Assembly (NCBI GenBank): GCA_963726065.1
Contig: CAVSAU010000009.1
Span: 1 to 64,000, forward strand
Direction: 5' to 3'
DNA from: Neomesorhizobium sp963726065
Lineage (GTDB): Bacteria > Pseudomonadota > Alphaproteobacteria > Rhizobiales > Rhizobiaceae
DNA length: 64,000 nt
Shown here: positions 49,426-60,031 of the stretch, one piece after another
Layout: each line of letters opens with the position of its first letter
How positions within the stretch are numbered: position 1 is the stretch's first letter
Position numbers and translations under genes: made by a program
The notes under the pieces: generated by a model
What the model saw: the letters and a program-made list of their open reading frames with translations, nothing else
Told to the model about the DNA's origin: nothing
Database searches by the model: none

Positions 49426-51086
49426 CTATCGGTCGCTCACCCGCCAGCGCGGATTGATCCATGGTTCCTGGTTGGACGGCGCGAGCGGCTGTTTGCCGAG
49501 GATGTGGTCGGCGGCCTTCTCGCCGGTCATGATCGACGGGCGCGTTGAGATTGCCGTTGGTGACGCGCGGGAAGATCGAGGAATCGGCGACGCGCAGGCC
49601 TTCGACGCCGATCACCCGGCATTCCGGATCGACCACGCTGCGTCGGATCGTCGGCGCGGCCCATCCGGCAGGTGCCGCAGGGATGGTAGGCGCTTTCGGC
49701 ATGCTCGCGGATGAAGGCGTCGAGCTCGTCGTCGCTCTGCACGTCGGCGCCCGGCGAGATCTCCCGGCCGCGATAGGGGTCGAAGGCCGGCTGGCCGAAG
49801 ATTTCGCGGGTCAGCCGGATGCAGTGGCGGAAATCCGCCCAGTCGTCCGGGTGCGACATGTAGTTGAAGCGGATCACCGGCTTCTCGCCACGGATCGGCG
49901 ATGCGCAGCGTGACCGCGCCGCGCGACTTCGAGCGCATCGGCCCGACATGCGCCTGGAAGCCATGCGACTTGGCCGCCGCCTTGCCGTCGTAGCGGATCG
50001 CCACCGGGAGGAAATGATACTGGATGTCGGGATAGTCGACGCCCGGCTTCGAGCGCACGAAGGCGGCGGCCTCGAAATGGTTGGTGGCGCCGAGCCCGCT
50101 CTTGAAGAACAGCCATTCGGCGCCGATCAGCGCCTTGGAGAACAGGTTCAGCTTCGAATAGAGCGTGATCGGCTGCATGCAATTCCTGCTGGATGTAGAG
50201 CTCCATATGGTCCTGCAGGTTCTGGCCGACGCCCGGCCGGTCGGCGATCGACCTCGATGCCGTGCTCCGCGAGATGCTCCGCCGGGCCGATGCCCGACAG
50301 CATCAGCAGCTTCGGCGAATTGATCGACGAGGCGGCAATGACGACCTCACGTCGCGCCTTAACGACTTGAATCTGTTTGCGAGCTTCGATCTCGACGCCG
50401 ATCGCGCGTTGATTCTCGATGACGATGCGCCGCGCGAAGCCATTGACGAGACTGACATTTTGCCGTTTCAGCGCCGGCCTGCAGATAGGCGTTGGCGGTC
50501 GACCAGCGGCGGCCGTGATGGATGGTCTGCTCCATCGCGCCGAAGCCTTCCTGCTTGGAGCCGTTGTAGTCCGTCGGTCGTCTCGAAGCCCGCCTGGCGC
50601 CCGGCCTCGACGAAGGCCTGGTAGAGCGGGTTGCGCTGCGTTGCCCGGCCGCACATGCAGCGGCCCGTCGTGCCGCGCCAGCCGTCCTCGCCGCCATGCG
50701 CGTTCTCCATGCGCTTGAAATAGGGAAGCACGTCGGCGAAGGACCAGCCGGTCGCGCCCTGCTCGGCCCAGTGGTCGAAGTCGCGGGCGTGGCCGCGCAC
50801 ATAGACCATGCCGTTGATCGAGGACGAGCCGCCGATCACCTTGCCGCGCGGCGTGACCAGCACGCGACCGCCGAGATGCGGCTCCGGCTCGCTGGTAAAA
50901 CCCCAGTCGTAGCGGCTCATGTTCATCGGGAAGGAAAGCGCCGCCGGCATCTGGATGAACGGGCCGAAATCGCTGCCGCCATATTCGATGACGATCACGC
51001 TGAATGCTGCCGTCCTCCGACAGGCGGTAGGCGAGCGCCGCGCCGGCCGAGCCGGAGCCGACGATGACGAAATCGGCTTCAAGCAT
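49426..51086 (-). CDS. betA: Choline dehydrogenase (BetA, GMC oxidoreductase; frameshifted)
   Basis: This FAD-dependent membrane-associated enzyme (about 550 residues) oxidises choline to betaine aldehyde. It starts LEADFVIVGSGSAGAALAYRLSEDG (FAD site). The GMC signature lies in GGSSSINGMVYVRGHARDFDHWAEQG, signature 2 in SSINSPKLLMLSGIGP, and the active-site end in AYHPCGTCRMG and VTNGNLNAP. About nine indels break it. The start overlaps the stop of the dehydratase gene. Confidence 0.88.
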
Positions 51087-52083
51087 CGGCGACATGCTTC
51101 ATGAAATCGGCGAGCGAGACATTGCCGCCGGTGGCGACCACCAGCACGGTCTTGCCGGCGACGTCGACGCCGCCGTCGAGGAGGGCGGCGAGCGAGGCCG
51201 CACCCGAGGGCTCGAGCACCAGCTTCATGCGCTCGAAGGCGATCTTCATCGCCGGCGCACCGACGCGTCGGTGACGGTCAGCCCGCGCACGCCGGCGCTT
51301 GCCACCGCGGCGAAAGGCGCCTCGCCGGGCCGGCGCGCCATCAGCCCGTCGCAGATCGAGCTCGGCGCCAGCGGCATCGTCTCGATCGCGCCATGCGCCA
51401 GCGAACTGCCCATGCCGTTGAAGCCTTCCGGCTCGACGCCGATGATTTCGGTCGCCGGCGACAGATAGTGGAAGGCGAGCGCCACGCCGCCGATCAGCCC
51501 GCCGCCGCCGACCGGACAGAACAGCAGGTCGGCCTTGGCGTCCTTGGCCGCGAGCTGGTCGAGCGCTTCGAGCCCGGCACCGGCCTGGCCGGCGACGATC
51601 TCGGGATCGTCGAAGGGGTGCAGCAGCGCCAGGCCTTCCTCGTCGGCGATCTGGCGGGCGCGCTCGGCCGCGACTTCCTCGCGGGCGCGCTCGCCATGGT
51701 CGGTCAGCACGACGCGCGCGCCATAGCCGGCGGTGGCGTCGCGCTTGGCCGCCGGCGCGTCGATCGGCATGACGATGGTGACCGGAATGCCGAGCGCCTC
51801 GCCGGCGGCGGCCAGGCCTTGCGCGAAATTGCCGGAGGAGTAGGCGACGACGCCGCGCTTGCGCCTCGTCCGGCGGAAAGCTGCTTCAGCCGCCAGTAGG
51901 CGCCGCGGATCTTGAACGAGCCTGCCCATTGCAGCGATTCCGGCTTGACGAAGACACGCGCGGCGCCGCGTCGCCTTGGCGAGCGCTGCCGATTCCAGCA
52001 GCGGCGTCACCTGCGTCGCCTTCGAGGTGACGGCATAGGCGCGCCGCAGATGGTCGAGGTCGGGAACCAGCACTGTCCGTCAT
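51079..52083 (-). CDS. PLP-dependent serine/threonine dehydratase-like protein (frameshifted)
   Basis: This fold-type II PLP enzyme of about 330 residues probably deaminates serine or threonine (or a hydroxy-amino acid). Seen: LRRAYAVTSKATQVTPLLESAALA at the start, a region degenerate in frame that should hold the lysine motif SFKIRGA, VVAYSSGNFAQGLAAAGEALGI, FCPVGGGGLIGG (phosphate loop) and EPSGAASLAALLDGG. It starts at ATG 52083 or GTG 52073, overlapping the betC stop, and ends inside the betA start, so it is a full member of the bet operon. A role in degrading betaine-derived serine to pyruvate is an inference. Confidence 0.8.
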
Positions 52084-53621
52084 CATTCGCCTCTCGGAAA
52101 CCGCTTGCTCTCTTCGAGCACGTTGAGATCCATGTGGTTGCGCATGTAGCGCTCGGACGCCTTCTGCAGCGGCTGGAATTCCCACGGGTAGTAGGCGCCG
52201 TTGCGCAGCGCCGGATAGACCACCCAGCGCCGCGCCTGGCTCTCGCGCACCGCGGCGTCGAAGCCGCCATGTCCCAGCGGGCGCGCACTTTCTCCATGAA
52301 GTCGGCGACCAGCGCCGGCATGAGCGGGATCGGCGGCAAGATTGGTCCGCTCCAGCGGATCCGATTCGAGATCAAAGAGTTGCGGCGGATCGATCTCGCA
52401 ATGGACGAACTTGTAGCGGCCCTCGCGGATCGCCACCATCGGCGCGTAGGAGCCCTCGGCGGCATATTCCATCAGCACCGGCGCGGTGCGCGGCGCGCCG
52501 CGCGATCAGCGGCAGCAGCGACTGGCCGTCGGTCCACGGCGCGATCGCGCTCATGTCGATGCCGGCGAGCTCGCAGAGCGTCGGCAGGATGTCGAGATTG
52601 GAGACCGGCGCGTCGATCAGGCCCGGCCGCGATGCCCGTGCCGGCGATCATCAGCGGCACGCGCGCGGAGCCTTCGAAGAAGCACATCTTGAACCACAGG
52701 CCGCGCTCGCCGAGCATGTCGCCGTGGTCGGAGCAGAACAGGATGATCGTGTCGTCGAGCATGCGGGTGCGTTCGAGCACGTCGATGAGTTCGCCGACCT
52801 TGTCGTCGAGATAGGAGATGTTGGCGAAATAGCCGCGCCGCGAGCGGCGGACCTGCTCGCGGCGTGATGTCGAAGCTCGCGTAGTCGCTGGCCTCGTAGA
52901 GCCGCTGCGAATGCGGATCCTGCTTCTCGTAGGGAATGAAGCCGACTTCCGGCTCGAGCGCCTGGCAGTCCTCGTAGAGGTCCCAGTATTTGCGGCGCGC
53001 CACATAGGGGTCGTGCGGATGGCGTGAAGGAGACGGTCAGGCACCAGGGCCGGCGGTCGCGCGTCGTCGCGATGCGCGCGCGCAGCTCGTAGAGCTTCTG
53101 CGTCGGCGATGGAAGGCGACCTCGTCGTCATATTCCATCTGGTTGGTGATCTCGGCGACGCCGGCGCCGGTCACCGAGCCGAGATTGTGATACCACCAGT
53201 CGATGCGCTCGCCGGGCTTGCGGTAGTCCGGCGTCCAGCCGAAATCGGCGGGATAGATGTCGGTCGTCAGCCGCTCCTCGAAGCCGTGCAACTGGTCCGG
53301 CCCGACGAAATGCATCTTGCCCGACAGGCAGGTGTAGTAGCCGGCGGCGCGCAGATGATGCGCATAGGTCGGGATATCGCGAGGCGAACTCGGCGGCGTT
53401 GTCGTAGACGCGCGGTGCGCGACGGCAACTGGCCGCTCATGAAGGAGGCGCGGCCCGGCGCGCAGAGCGGCGAGGCGGTGTAGTTGTTGCGCGAAGCGCG
53501 CCGAGCGCGCCGCCAGCGCCTTCAGATGCGGCGCGTGCAGGAATTCCGCCGGCCCGTCCGGAAACAGCGTTCCGTTCAGCTGGTCGACCATGATGATGAG
53601 GATATTGGGGCGAGCGGTCAT
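52083..53621 (-). CDS. betC: Choline-sulfatase (BetC, frameshifted)
   Basis: This sulfatase of about 510 residues releases choline from choline-O-sulfate. The start TARPNILIIMVDQLNGTLFPDG carries the metal-binding Asp. The active-site cysteine that becomes formylglycine is in SPLCAPGRASFMSGQLP (near 53470). SGKMHFVGPDQLHGFEERLTTDIYP, CSDHGDMLGERGLWFKMCFFEG and the C-terminal SERYMRNHMDLN are specific to choline sulfatases. At least seven indels split it. ATG 53621 overlaps the betI stop. Confidence 0.9.
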
Positions 53622-54215
53622 CGTGCGCCTGCTGCTGGCAAGTTTGGTTTCGAGATAGTCCTCGACGAGCGCGACAGCGCTCGCCGGCATTGGGCAGGCC
53701 GTCCTTCAGCGCGCGGCGGATGTAGAGCCCGTCGATCAGCGCGGCGATTGCCTCTGCGCGTGCGCTCGGCATCGCCGCGCGGCATCAGGTCGGTCAGGCC
53801 GCTCATCAGGTTGGAATGCAGGCGCCGCGCATAGACGCGTAAGCAGCCGGCGCAATGCCGGCGATCTTCTGCGCCTCGACATAGAAGGCGAGCCAGGCGG
53901 CGATCGTTTCGGGCTGGAACTGCTTGTCGGAGAAATTGACGGCGATGACCGCCGAAACACGCGCTCGCGCGGCGTCGTGCGCCGCGCAGCGCGCGTGCGC
54001 GTGTCGCGACCGAGTTCGGCCAGCAGATGGCGCATCGTCGCCTGCAGCAGTTCGTCCTTGGCGCCGAAATAGTGATGCGCGAGCGCCGAGGAAACGCCGG
54101 CGCGCCCGGCGATTTCCGACATGGTCACGTCGAGCGAGCCGCGCTCGCCGATCGCCGAGATCGTCGCGTCGATCAGCGCCTTGCGGCGCAGCGGTTCCAT
54201 TCCGATCTTCGGCAT
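53618..54215 (-). CDS. betI: Transcriptional repressor BetI (TetR family, frameshifted)
   Basis: This TetR-type regulator of about 198 residues represses choline uptake and oxidation genes when choline is absent. The helix-turn-helix region reads LIDATISAIGERGSLDVTMSEIAGRAGVSSALAHHYFGAKDELL. The ligand domain SDKQFQPETIAAWLAFYVEAQK and VEDYLETKLAS at the end match BetI. Frame changes lie near 53990, 53815, 53770 and 53690. ATG 54215 is preceded by GGAGAGGAG. It is the first gene of betI-betC-dehydratase-betA-betB. Confidence 0.9.
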
Positions 54216-54248
54216 TGTCGCTCCTCTCCGGCGGGACGTTATTTTTTA

Positions 54249-54264
54249 TTGACTGATCAATCAA
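54249..54264. promoter_or_regulatory. Putative BetI operator
   Basis: TTGACTGATCAATCAA is a 16-bp palindrome around TGATCA with one mismatched pair, 34 bases upstream of betI and between betI and the divergent thiolase gene. TetR-type autoregulation through it is plausible. Confidence 0.55.
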
Positions 54265-54391
54265 CAAAAATCCGACTGCGCTCGGTACGACTGTCGGCTC
54301 GGGCTTTACGTCGGCGCGCCGCAGTGTCCATCTTGTGTCAGGACGTGAATCGTGCCGCGGATGGCGAACGCTGCGGCCAAGGAGACGACAG

Positions 54392-55562
54392 ATGACCGCA
54401 TGCATCGTCGGCTGGGCGCATTCGCGCTTCGGCAAGCTCGAAGGCGAGACGCTGGAGAGCCTGATCATCAAGGTGGCGACGGACGCGCTCGATCATGCCG
54501 GCATCGGCCCGGACGATGTCGACGAGATCGTGCTCGGCCATTTCAATGCCGGCTTCTCCGCCGCAGGATTTCACCGCGAGCCTGGTGCTGCAGGCCGACG
54601 ACCGGCTGCGCTTCAAGCCGGCGACGCGCGTCGAGAACGCCTGCGCCACCGGCTCGGCGGCGGTCCGGCAGGGCATCCGCGCGATCGACGCCAGGGCGGC
54701 GCGCATCGTGCTGGTGGTCGGCGCCGAGCAGATGACGACGACGCCCGGTCCCGAGATCGGCAAGAACCTGCTGAGCGCCTCCTACCTGCCGGAGGACGGC
54801 GACACGCCGGCCGGCTTTGCCGGCGTGTTCGGCAAGATCGCGCAGGCCTATTTCCAGCGCCACGGCGACCAGTCGGACGCGCTGGCCATGATCGCGGCGA
54901 AGAACCACAAGAACGGCGTCGACAATCCCTATGCGCAGATGCGCAAGGATCTCGGCTTCGAGTTCTGCCGGCAGGAGAGCGAGAAGAACCCGTTCGTGGC
55001 CGGCCCGCTGAAGCGCACCGATTGCTCGCTGGTGTCCGACGGCGCGGCGGCGCATCGTGCTTGCCGACACCGCCACCGCGCTCTGCGATGCGGCGCGCCG
55101 TCGCCTTCCGCGCCAACGAGCACGTCCAGGATTTCCTGCCGATGTCGAAGCGCGACATCCTGCTGTTCGAGGGCTGCGAGCAGGCGCTGGACCCGGGCGC
55201 TGAAGAAGGCCGGCGTGACGCTCGACGACCTGTCCTTCGTCGAGACGCATGACTGCTTCACCATCGCCGAGCTGATCGAATACGAGGCGATGGGACTGGC
55301 CAAGCGCGGCGAGGGCGCCAAGCTCGCGCTCGAGGGCCAGACCGCCAAGGACGGGCGGCTGCCGGTCAATCCGTCGGGCGGGCTGAAGTCCAAGGGCCAT
55401 CCGATCGGCGCGACCGGCGTGTCGATGCATGTGCTGACCGCCATGCAGCTCACCGGCGAGGCCGGCGGCATCCAGGTGCCGGACGCCAAGCTCGGCGGCA
55501 TCTTCAACATGGGCGGCGCTGCGGTCGCCAACTACGTTTCGATCCTGGACCGCATCAGATGA
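54392..55562 (+). CDS. Thiolase family protein (acetyl-CoA acetyltransferase-like; frameshifted)
   Basis: This SCP-x-like thiolase of about 389 residues cleaves or forms beta-ketoacyl-CoA. It begins TACIVGWAHSRFGKLEGETL, has the acyl-accepting cysteine in VENACATGSAAVRQG, TTTPGPEIGKNLLSASYLPE, and the catalytic histidine in NPSGGLKSKGHPIGATG. ATG 54392 has AAGGAGACGACAG upstream. Frame changes occur near 54565, 55055, 55090 and 55195. Its stop overlaps the start of the SDR. The pair diverges from the bet operon and may share its operator. Confidence 0.88.
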
Positions 55563-56305
55563 AGCATTCCGGCGATCGTCACCGGCGGCGCTTCGGGTAT
55601 CGGCATGGCGGTCGTCGAGCGCCTGCTCGACGACGGCTGGCCGGTCGCGGTGGTCGATGCCGACGCGGATGCGCTGGCCCGGCCGAGAGCGCCTTCGCCG
55701 ACGAGAATGCGATTTTCCTGCAGGCCGACATCACCGACGAGGATGAGGTCGCCGACGCCTTCGACGAGATGGTCGACCGGCTCGGCCTGATCGGCGGGCT
55801 GGTCAATTCGGCGGGCATCGCGCGCGACATTTCCGGCCGAAGAAACCAGCGCCGAGCTTTTCCGCGAAATCCTCGACGTCAATCTCGTCGGCTCCTTCAT
55901 CTGCCGCCAAGGCAGCGCTGGAGCGCATGGGCGCGACGCTCTCGATCGTCAACATCGGCTCGGTTTCGGGGCTGCGCGCCAATCGCGGCCGGGTCGCCTA
56001 CGGCGCGTCGAAGGCCGGCGTCAAGCTGATGTCGGAGGTGCTGGCGCTCGAATATCGGCAATCGCGGCGTGCGGGTGAACTGCGTGGCGCCCGGCCCGAT
56101 CGAGACGCCGATGGTGTCGCGCCTGCATTCCGAGGAGGACCGCCGCATCTGGCTTGGCCACGTGCCGCAGGGCCGCTACGGCGAACCGGAGGAGGTGGCC
56201 GCGGCGATCGCCTTCCTGCTGTCGCCGGAGGCGAGCTACATCAACGGCCACACGCTTGCCGTCGATGGCGGGTTTCTGTCGACCGGGGTTCTCGCCGGCG
56301 GCTGA
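55559..56305 (+). CDS. Short-chain dehydrogenase/reductase (3-oxoacyl reductase-like; frameshifted)
   Basis: This NAD(P)-dependent SDR has about 247 residues. After dropping one G near 55572 it reads KHSAIVTGGASGIGMAVVERLL (cofactor site TGGASGIG). LVNSAGIARDIS, IVNIGSVSGL, the catalytic YGASK (near 56001) and VNCVAPGPIETPM follow, and it ends INGHTLAVDGGFLSTG. Frame changes lie near 55685, 55835, 55905 and 56060. The ATG overlaps the thiolase stop (ATGA), so the two are coupled and may act on the same acyl-CoA pathway. Confidence 0.88.
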
Positions 56306-56324
56306 TCGCGACGGAGAGAGATCA

Positions 56325-56891
56325 TTGAAAAACAACAGGATGGAGCCATTTTCCGATTCTTTGCGGAAAGGCTCGGCCTCCGCCCGAAAGGCATTCGCTT
56401 TGCAAAAAACCGTCATCGCCGCCGCTGCGTTCGCGCTCCTCGTGGGCAATGCTGCAGCGGCAGCCGAAACACCGCAGCAACTGGCAGAGGCGTTTTGTGC
56501 GGCGCGTGTGGAAGACAATGAAAAGCAGGTCCGGGCTCTGCTGTCGCCTTCGTTGCTGAAAATCATCGCGGAGGCGCAGGAGCGCAACGACGCCATCGCC
56601 AAGGCCACGCCCGGCGACAAGCCGCCGCTCGGAGATGGCATTCCCTACCAGGGCTTTCCCGACCGCGCGCCGGTCTGCAAGGCGGGCCAGTCCAGGGAGT
56701 TTTCCGGTCGCATGGAGGTCACCGTGCGCTACGAATTTCCCGACACGCCCGCCGCCAACTGGACGGACAGGCTGCTCCTGGTCCAGTCCGGCAAGGATTT
56801 TCTGATCGACGACATCCTGTTCCAGATCCCGGCCAACCACACCGAGGAGATCGGACTGAGAAGCGTCCTCTTCAACGCTTTCGACCAATGA
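56325..56891 (+). CDS. Hypothetical exported protein
   Basis: This 188-residue protein has an N-terminal hydrophobic segment TVIAAAAFALLVGNAAAAAE that looks like a signal peptide with a long basic leader (SLRKGSASARKAFALQK). The mature part starts TPQQLAEAFCAARVEDNEKQVRALLSP and has a compact alpha/beta composition, possibly an NTF2-like or DUF3828-like exported domain; I cannot name it with confidence. TTG 56325 has GGAGAGAG upstream, while ATG 56340 has no room for one. It stands alone after the SDR. Confidence 0.65.
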   Translation: MKNNRMEPFSDSLRKGSASARKAFALQKTVIAAAAFALLVGNAAAAAETPQQLAEAFCAARVEDNEKQVRALLSPSLLKIIAEAQERNDAIAKATPGDKPPLGDGIPYQGFPDRAPVCKAGQSREFSGRMEVTVRYEFPDTPAANWTDRLLLVQSGKDFLIDDILFQIPANHTEEIGLRSVLFNAFDQ

Positions 56892-57011
56892 GAAGGCTGA
56901 AGGCATGAGGGCAGGTCATGCGAGTCTATGCGCCAGTTCTGGAAGTCCTTGCCCGTCGAGATGCGAGCGACTACGACCTGCGCCGGAAGACATCTCCCAT
57001 TCGGTGAAACC

Positions 57012-58035
57012 ATGACCAACCCCGTCCTTGTCGAAGTGCTGCGTGGCGACATCGTCGAGAGCGTTCATCGCGGCGCGGCGGTGATTGTCGATGGCGACGG
57101 CAAGCTCGTCCGCGAGATCGGCGATATCGGGATGCCGGTCTTCCCGCGCTCTGCGGTCAAGGCGATCCAGGCGCTGCCGCTGGTCGAGACGGGTGCTGCC
57201 GACGCATATGGTTTCGGCGACAGGGAACTGGCGCTGGCCTGCGCATCGCATTCCGGCGAGGCAAGGCATGTCGAACTGGCGGGCGCAATGCTTGCCAGGG
57301 CAGGGCTCGATGAAACGGCTCTCGAATGCGGCGCGCATTGGCCTTCGAACCACGATGCGACCGTTGCGCTGGCGCGCGCCGGCGAAAGTCCCAATCAGTT
57401 GCACAACAACTGTTCGGGCAAGCACGCCGGTTTCCTGTGCGTTTGCTGCCACCAGAAGATCGGCCACCGCGGCTATGTGCAATTTGCCCACCCGTTTCAA
57501 CAGCTGGTCGCCGAAACCATGGAACAGGTGACGGGCGCCAGGCATGGGCTTGAAAATTCCGCCACCGACGGCTGCTCGATCCCGACCTATGCGGCGCCGC
57601 TGAAAAGCCTCGCTTTGGGCTTTGCCAGGATGGCCAGTGGCAACGGGCTGGCTCCGGAGCGCGCCAAAGCGGCCAAGCGCCTGATGTCGGCCTGCATGGC
57701 GCGAGCCGTTTTATGTCGCTGGCACCGGCCGGGTCTGCACGCAATTGATGGAAGCTGCGCCCGGCCGGATCTTCGCCAAGGTCGGGGCGGAAGGCGTCTA
57801 CTGCGCGGCAATTCCCGAACTTGGCTTCGGCATCGCTTTGAAATGCGAAGACGGTGCGGCGCGCGCCGCTGAAGTCGCTGTTTCGGCGATCCTGGCGGAA
57901 TTTTTTGCCAATGACGAGGCGGTTTTCACGAAACTGGCCGCACTTTCCCGCCCTTGTGTCGAAAACCGCAAGGGCGAACCGGTCGGCGTGATGCGGCCGG
58001 CGGCCGCGCTTGCATCGAGCCCGTCCTCAACCTGA
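57012..58035 (+). CDS. ansA: L-asparaginase, Rhizobium etli type (one frameshift)
   Basis: This class 3 asparaginase (about 341 residues) hydrolyses asparagine to aspartate and ammonia in the cytoplasm and is unrelated to the E. coli enzymes. VLVEVLRGDIVESVHRGAAV and the residues S47, K50 (FPRSAVKA), C134 and K137 (NNCSGKHAG) and C188 (TDGCSIPTYA) correspond to the active-site residues described for the R. etli enzyme. One base too many near 57703 shifts the frame before FYVAGTGRVCTQLMEA. ATG 57012 starts the homology. Confidence 0.88.
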
Positions 58036-58045
58036 CGTCCGGCAC

Positions 58046-59427
58046 TCAGCTTGCGCGGTTGCGCTCGACCGTGAGATTGGCAAAACCGCTTTTCTCCATC
58101 AAGGCGAGATCGCCGGTCGCCGGCTCTGCCCAGCGGTGGCCGACGATGGCGCCGTTCTCGGCGCCGTCGATGATGTTGTCAGAGATGACCGCCGAGCCGG
58201 TGCCTTCGACCACCGAGACGCCTATGCCGGTGCCGGCCTTGCGGATGACATTGCCGGTGGCGACCACGTTGCGCATGAACGCGCCCCAGCCGATGTTCAT
58301 GCCGTAGCGCGGCGCGTTCTCCACGACATTGCCGGTGATGGCGCAGTCGGCCTCGACCGATGATGCCGACGCCGAAGCCGGGAGGGTCGGGCTGGTAGGG
58401 CCCTTGGGTCGACATGTTGCGCACGATGTTGGCGGAACAGACGCCCATGCGGCCGCCGCTGTCGAAATTGACGATCGAGATGCCGTTGGCCGCACCGTCG
58501 ACGATGTTGGCGTTGATGACGGCCCCCTCGAAAGCGAATTCGGCATAGATGGCGGTTTCGCCGGAACGCAAGCAGGAATTGCCTGACATGTGGATGTTGC
58601 TGGAACTGTTGGCGCGGATGGCAGAGAAGGCGCAATCGCTGACGGAGTTGTTGGCGATCGATACGCCATTTGCGCGGAACGCGTTGATGCCGTTGCCGTT
58701 CTGCCCCGTGCCGCCGCTTCGCGCGAGGATATGCGTCGATGCGGTTGGCGAAGATCATGGTGCCGTCATCGGCGATCTGCCAGCGATGCACCAGAATGCC
58801 GCCATTGCCGCAATCAGAGACGGTGTTCGCCTGGATCTGCAGCTTGCCCGCCTCGACCGAATAGATGCCAGCATCCGCCGCGCCAGTGATTTCCGAGCGC
58901 TCGATACGGCCGGACACGCGCTCCAGCGCCAGACCGTTCTTGCCGCTGCCGAGGATGCTGCAATTGTCGACGACCAGATGCTGGACGCGGCGCAGATCGA
59001 GAAGGCCTTGCGCCTGGTCTCCGAGCCAACGATTGGCGCCGTCGATGACCAGGCCGGAGAGCTCGATGTGAACCGCGTCCTCGACCGCGAAGAGATGGCC
59101 GTCGCCGCCATAGACAATGCGGGTGGCGCCAGGAATGCCGGTGAGGCGCAATTTGCGCGGCAGCGTCAGGTTGGAGACCACATAGGTGCCCGGCGGCAGG
59201 AACACCGGCATGTCCTGGCTGCCGGCCTTTTCCAGCATGCGCGCGAAAATCCTGCTCTGGTCGTCGAGCGCGCCGGGGCGGGCGCCGAGGTCGGTTGCGT
59301 TGATGGAGCCGCGTATCGAAGCAGCCTGAATTCCCGGCAGACTTGCCGCGTGTGCCGCACCGGGCAGGGCAAGACCGGCCACGGCAAAGCCGGCGGTCTG
59401 TCTGAGGAAATGGCGTCTGTTCAACAT
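58046..59427 (-). CDS. Tat-exported right-handed beta-helix protein (TIGR03808-like; frameshifted)
   Basis: This protein of about 459 residues begins LNRRHFLRQTAGFAVAGLALPG, a twin-arginine signal with cleavage after AHA. A parallel beta-helix follows, with repeated segments such as FLPPGTYVVSNLTL, LSGLVIDGANRWLG, SILGSGKNGLALERV, NTVSDCGNGGILVH and NIVDGAANGISI. It matches the TIGR03808 family of twin-arginine-translocated repeat proteins, restricted largely to Rhizobiales and of unknown function; polysaccharide binding or lysis is plausible. Indels occur near 58725, 58650 and 58360. ATG 59427 is chosen; I see no clear ribosome binding site. Confidence 0.8.
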
Positions 59428-59545
59428 TGGCACAGTTTACTCTCTGCTTTGCGTTTGCGTTGCAGGATTTGTGCCAGCGGAGGGGATGCTTTTGTGGTAG
59501 GCCAAGAGCCTTGTGAAACGGTGCGGGTAGGCCTACGTTTCCTTG

Positions 59546-60028
59546 ATGAGCAGAGCTTTCACCCGCGAAGACGACAGCGACAACGCCATTGCCGATATCG
59601 GCGAGCGACCGGTCAGCCAACATCGCAATCTGGTCACCGAAAAAGGGCTTGCCGCGATCGAGGCTGAAATTGCAGGGCTGCGCGCCGAACTGGCCAGGGC
59701 CGAGGCGGAGGGCAATCGGGAGAAGATCGCGCTGGTTTCGCGCGACCTGCGCTACTGGAACGCCAGGCGCGAGAATGCCGAACTCTCGGTGCCCGATCCT
59801 GACAGCACTGTGGTGCGGTTCGGCATGAGCGTCACTATCGAAGACGATGATGGCCACAAGAACAGATGGCAAATCGTTGGCGAGGACGAGGCGGACGCTG
59901 CCCATGGCAAGATTTCGCATTCCTCGCCGATGGCGATCGCGCTGTTCGGCAAATCTGTCGGCGACCTTGCGACGGTCAACGGCAAGGAATGGGAAATTCT
60001 GGAGATGACGGCGAACGGCGCCGCTTAA
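59546..60028 (+). CDS. GreA/GreB-family transcription elongation factor
   Basis: This intact 160-residue protein starts MSRAFTREDDSDNAIADIGERPVS, a GreB-like opening, then a coiled coil (GLAAIEAEIAGLRAELARAEAEGNREKIALVSRDLRYWNARRENAEL) and a C-terminal FKBP-like domain ending SPMAIALFGKSVGDLATVNGKEWEIL. Such factors rescue backtracked RNA polymerase. ATG 59546 is used, directly after an in-frame TTG. Its stop shares bases with the convergent doc stop. Confidence 0.87.
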   Translation: MSRAFTREDDSDNAIADIGERPVSQHRNLVTEKGLAAIEAEIAGLRAELARAEAEGNREKIALVSRDLRYWNARRENAELSVPDPDSTVVRFGMSVTIEDDDGHKNRWQIVGEDEADAAHGKISHSSPMAIALFGKSVGDLATVNGKEWEILEMTANGAA

Positions 60029-60031
60029 GCG
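60022..60031. other. Palindrome containing both convergent stop codons
   Basis: CGCTTAAGCG is a perfect 10-bp palindrome. TAA at 60026-60028 ends the Gre factor, and TTA at 60025-60027 is the doc stop on the other strand. Confidence 0.6.

Noticed and set aside
47732..49714. Open frame of 660 codons antisense to betB
   Set aside because: It is a shadow of betB and runs through its hairpin and start region.
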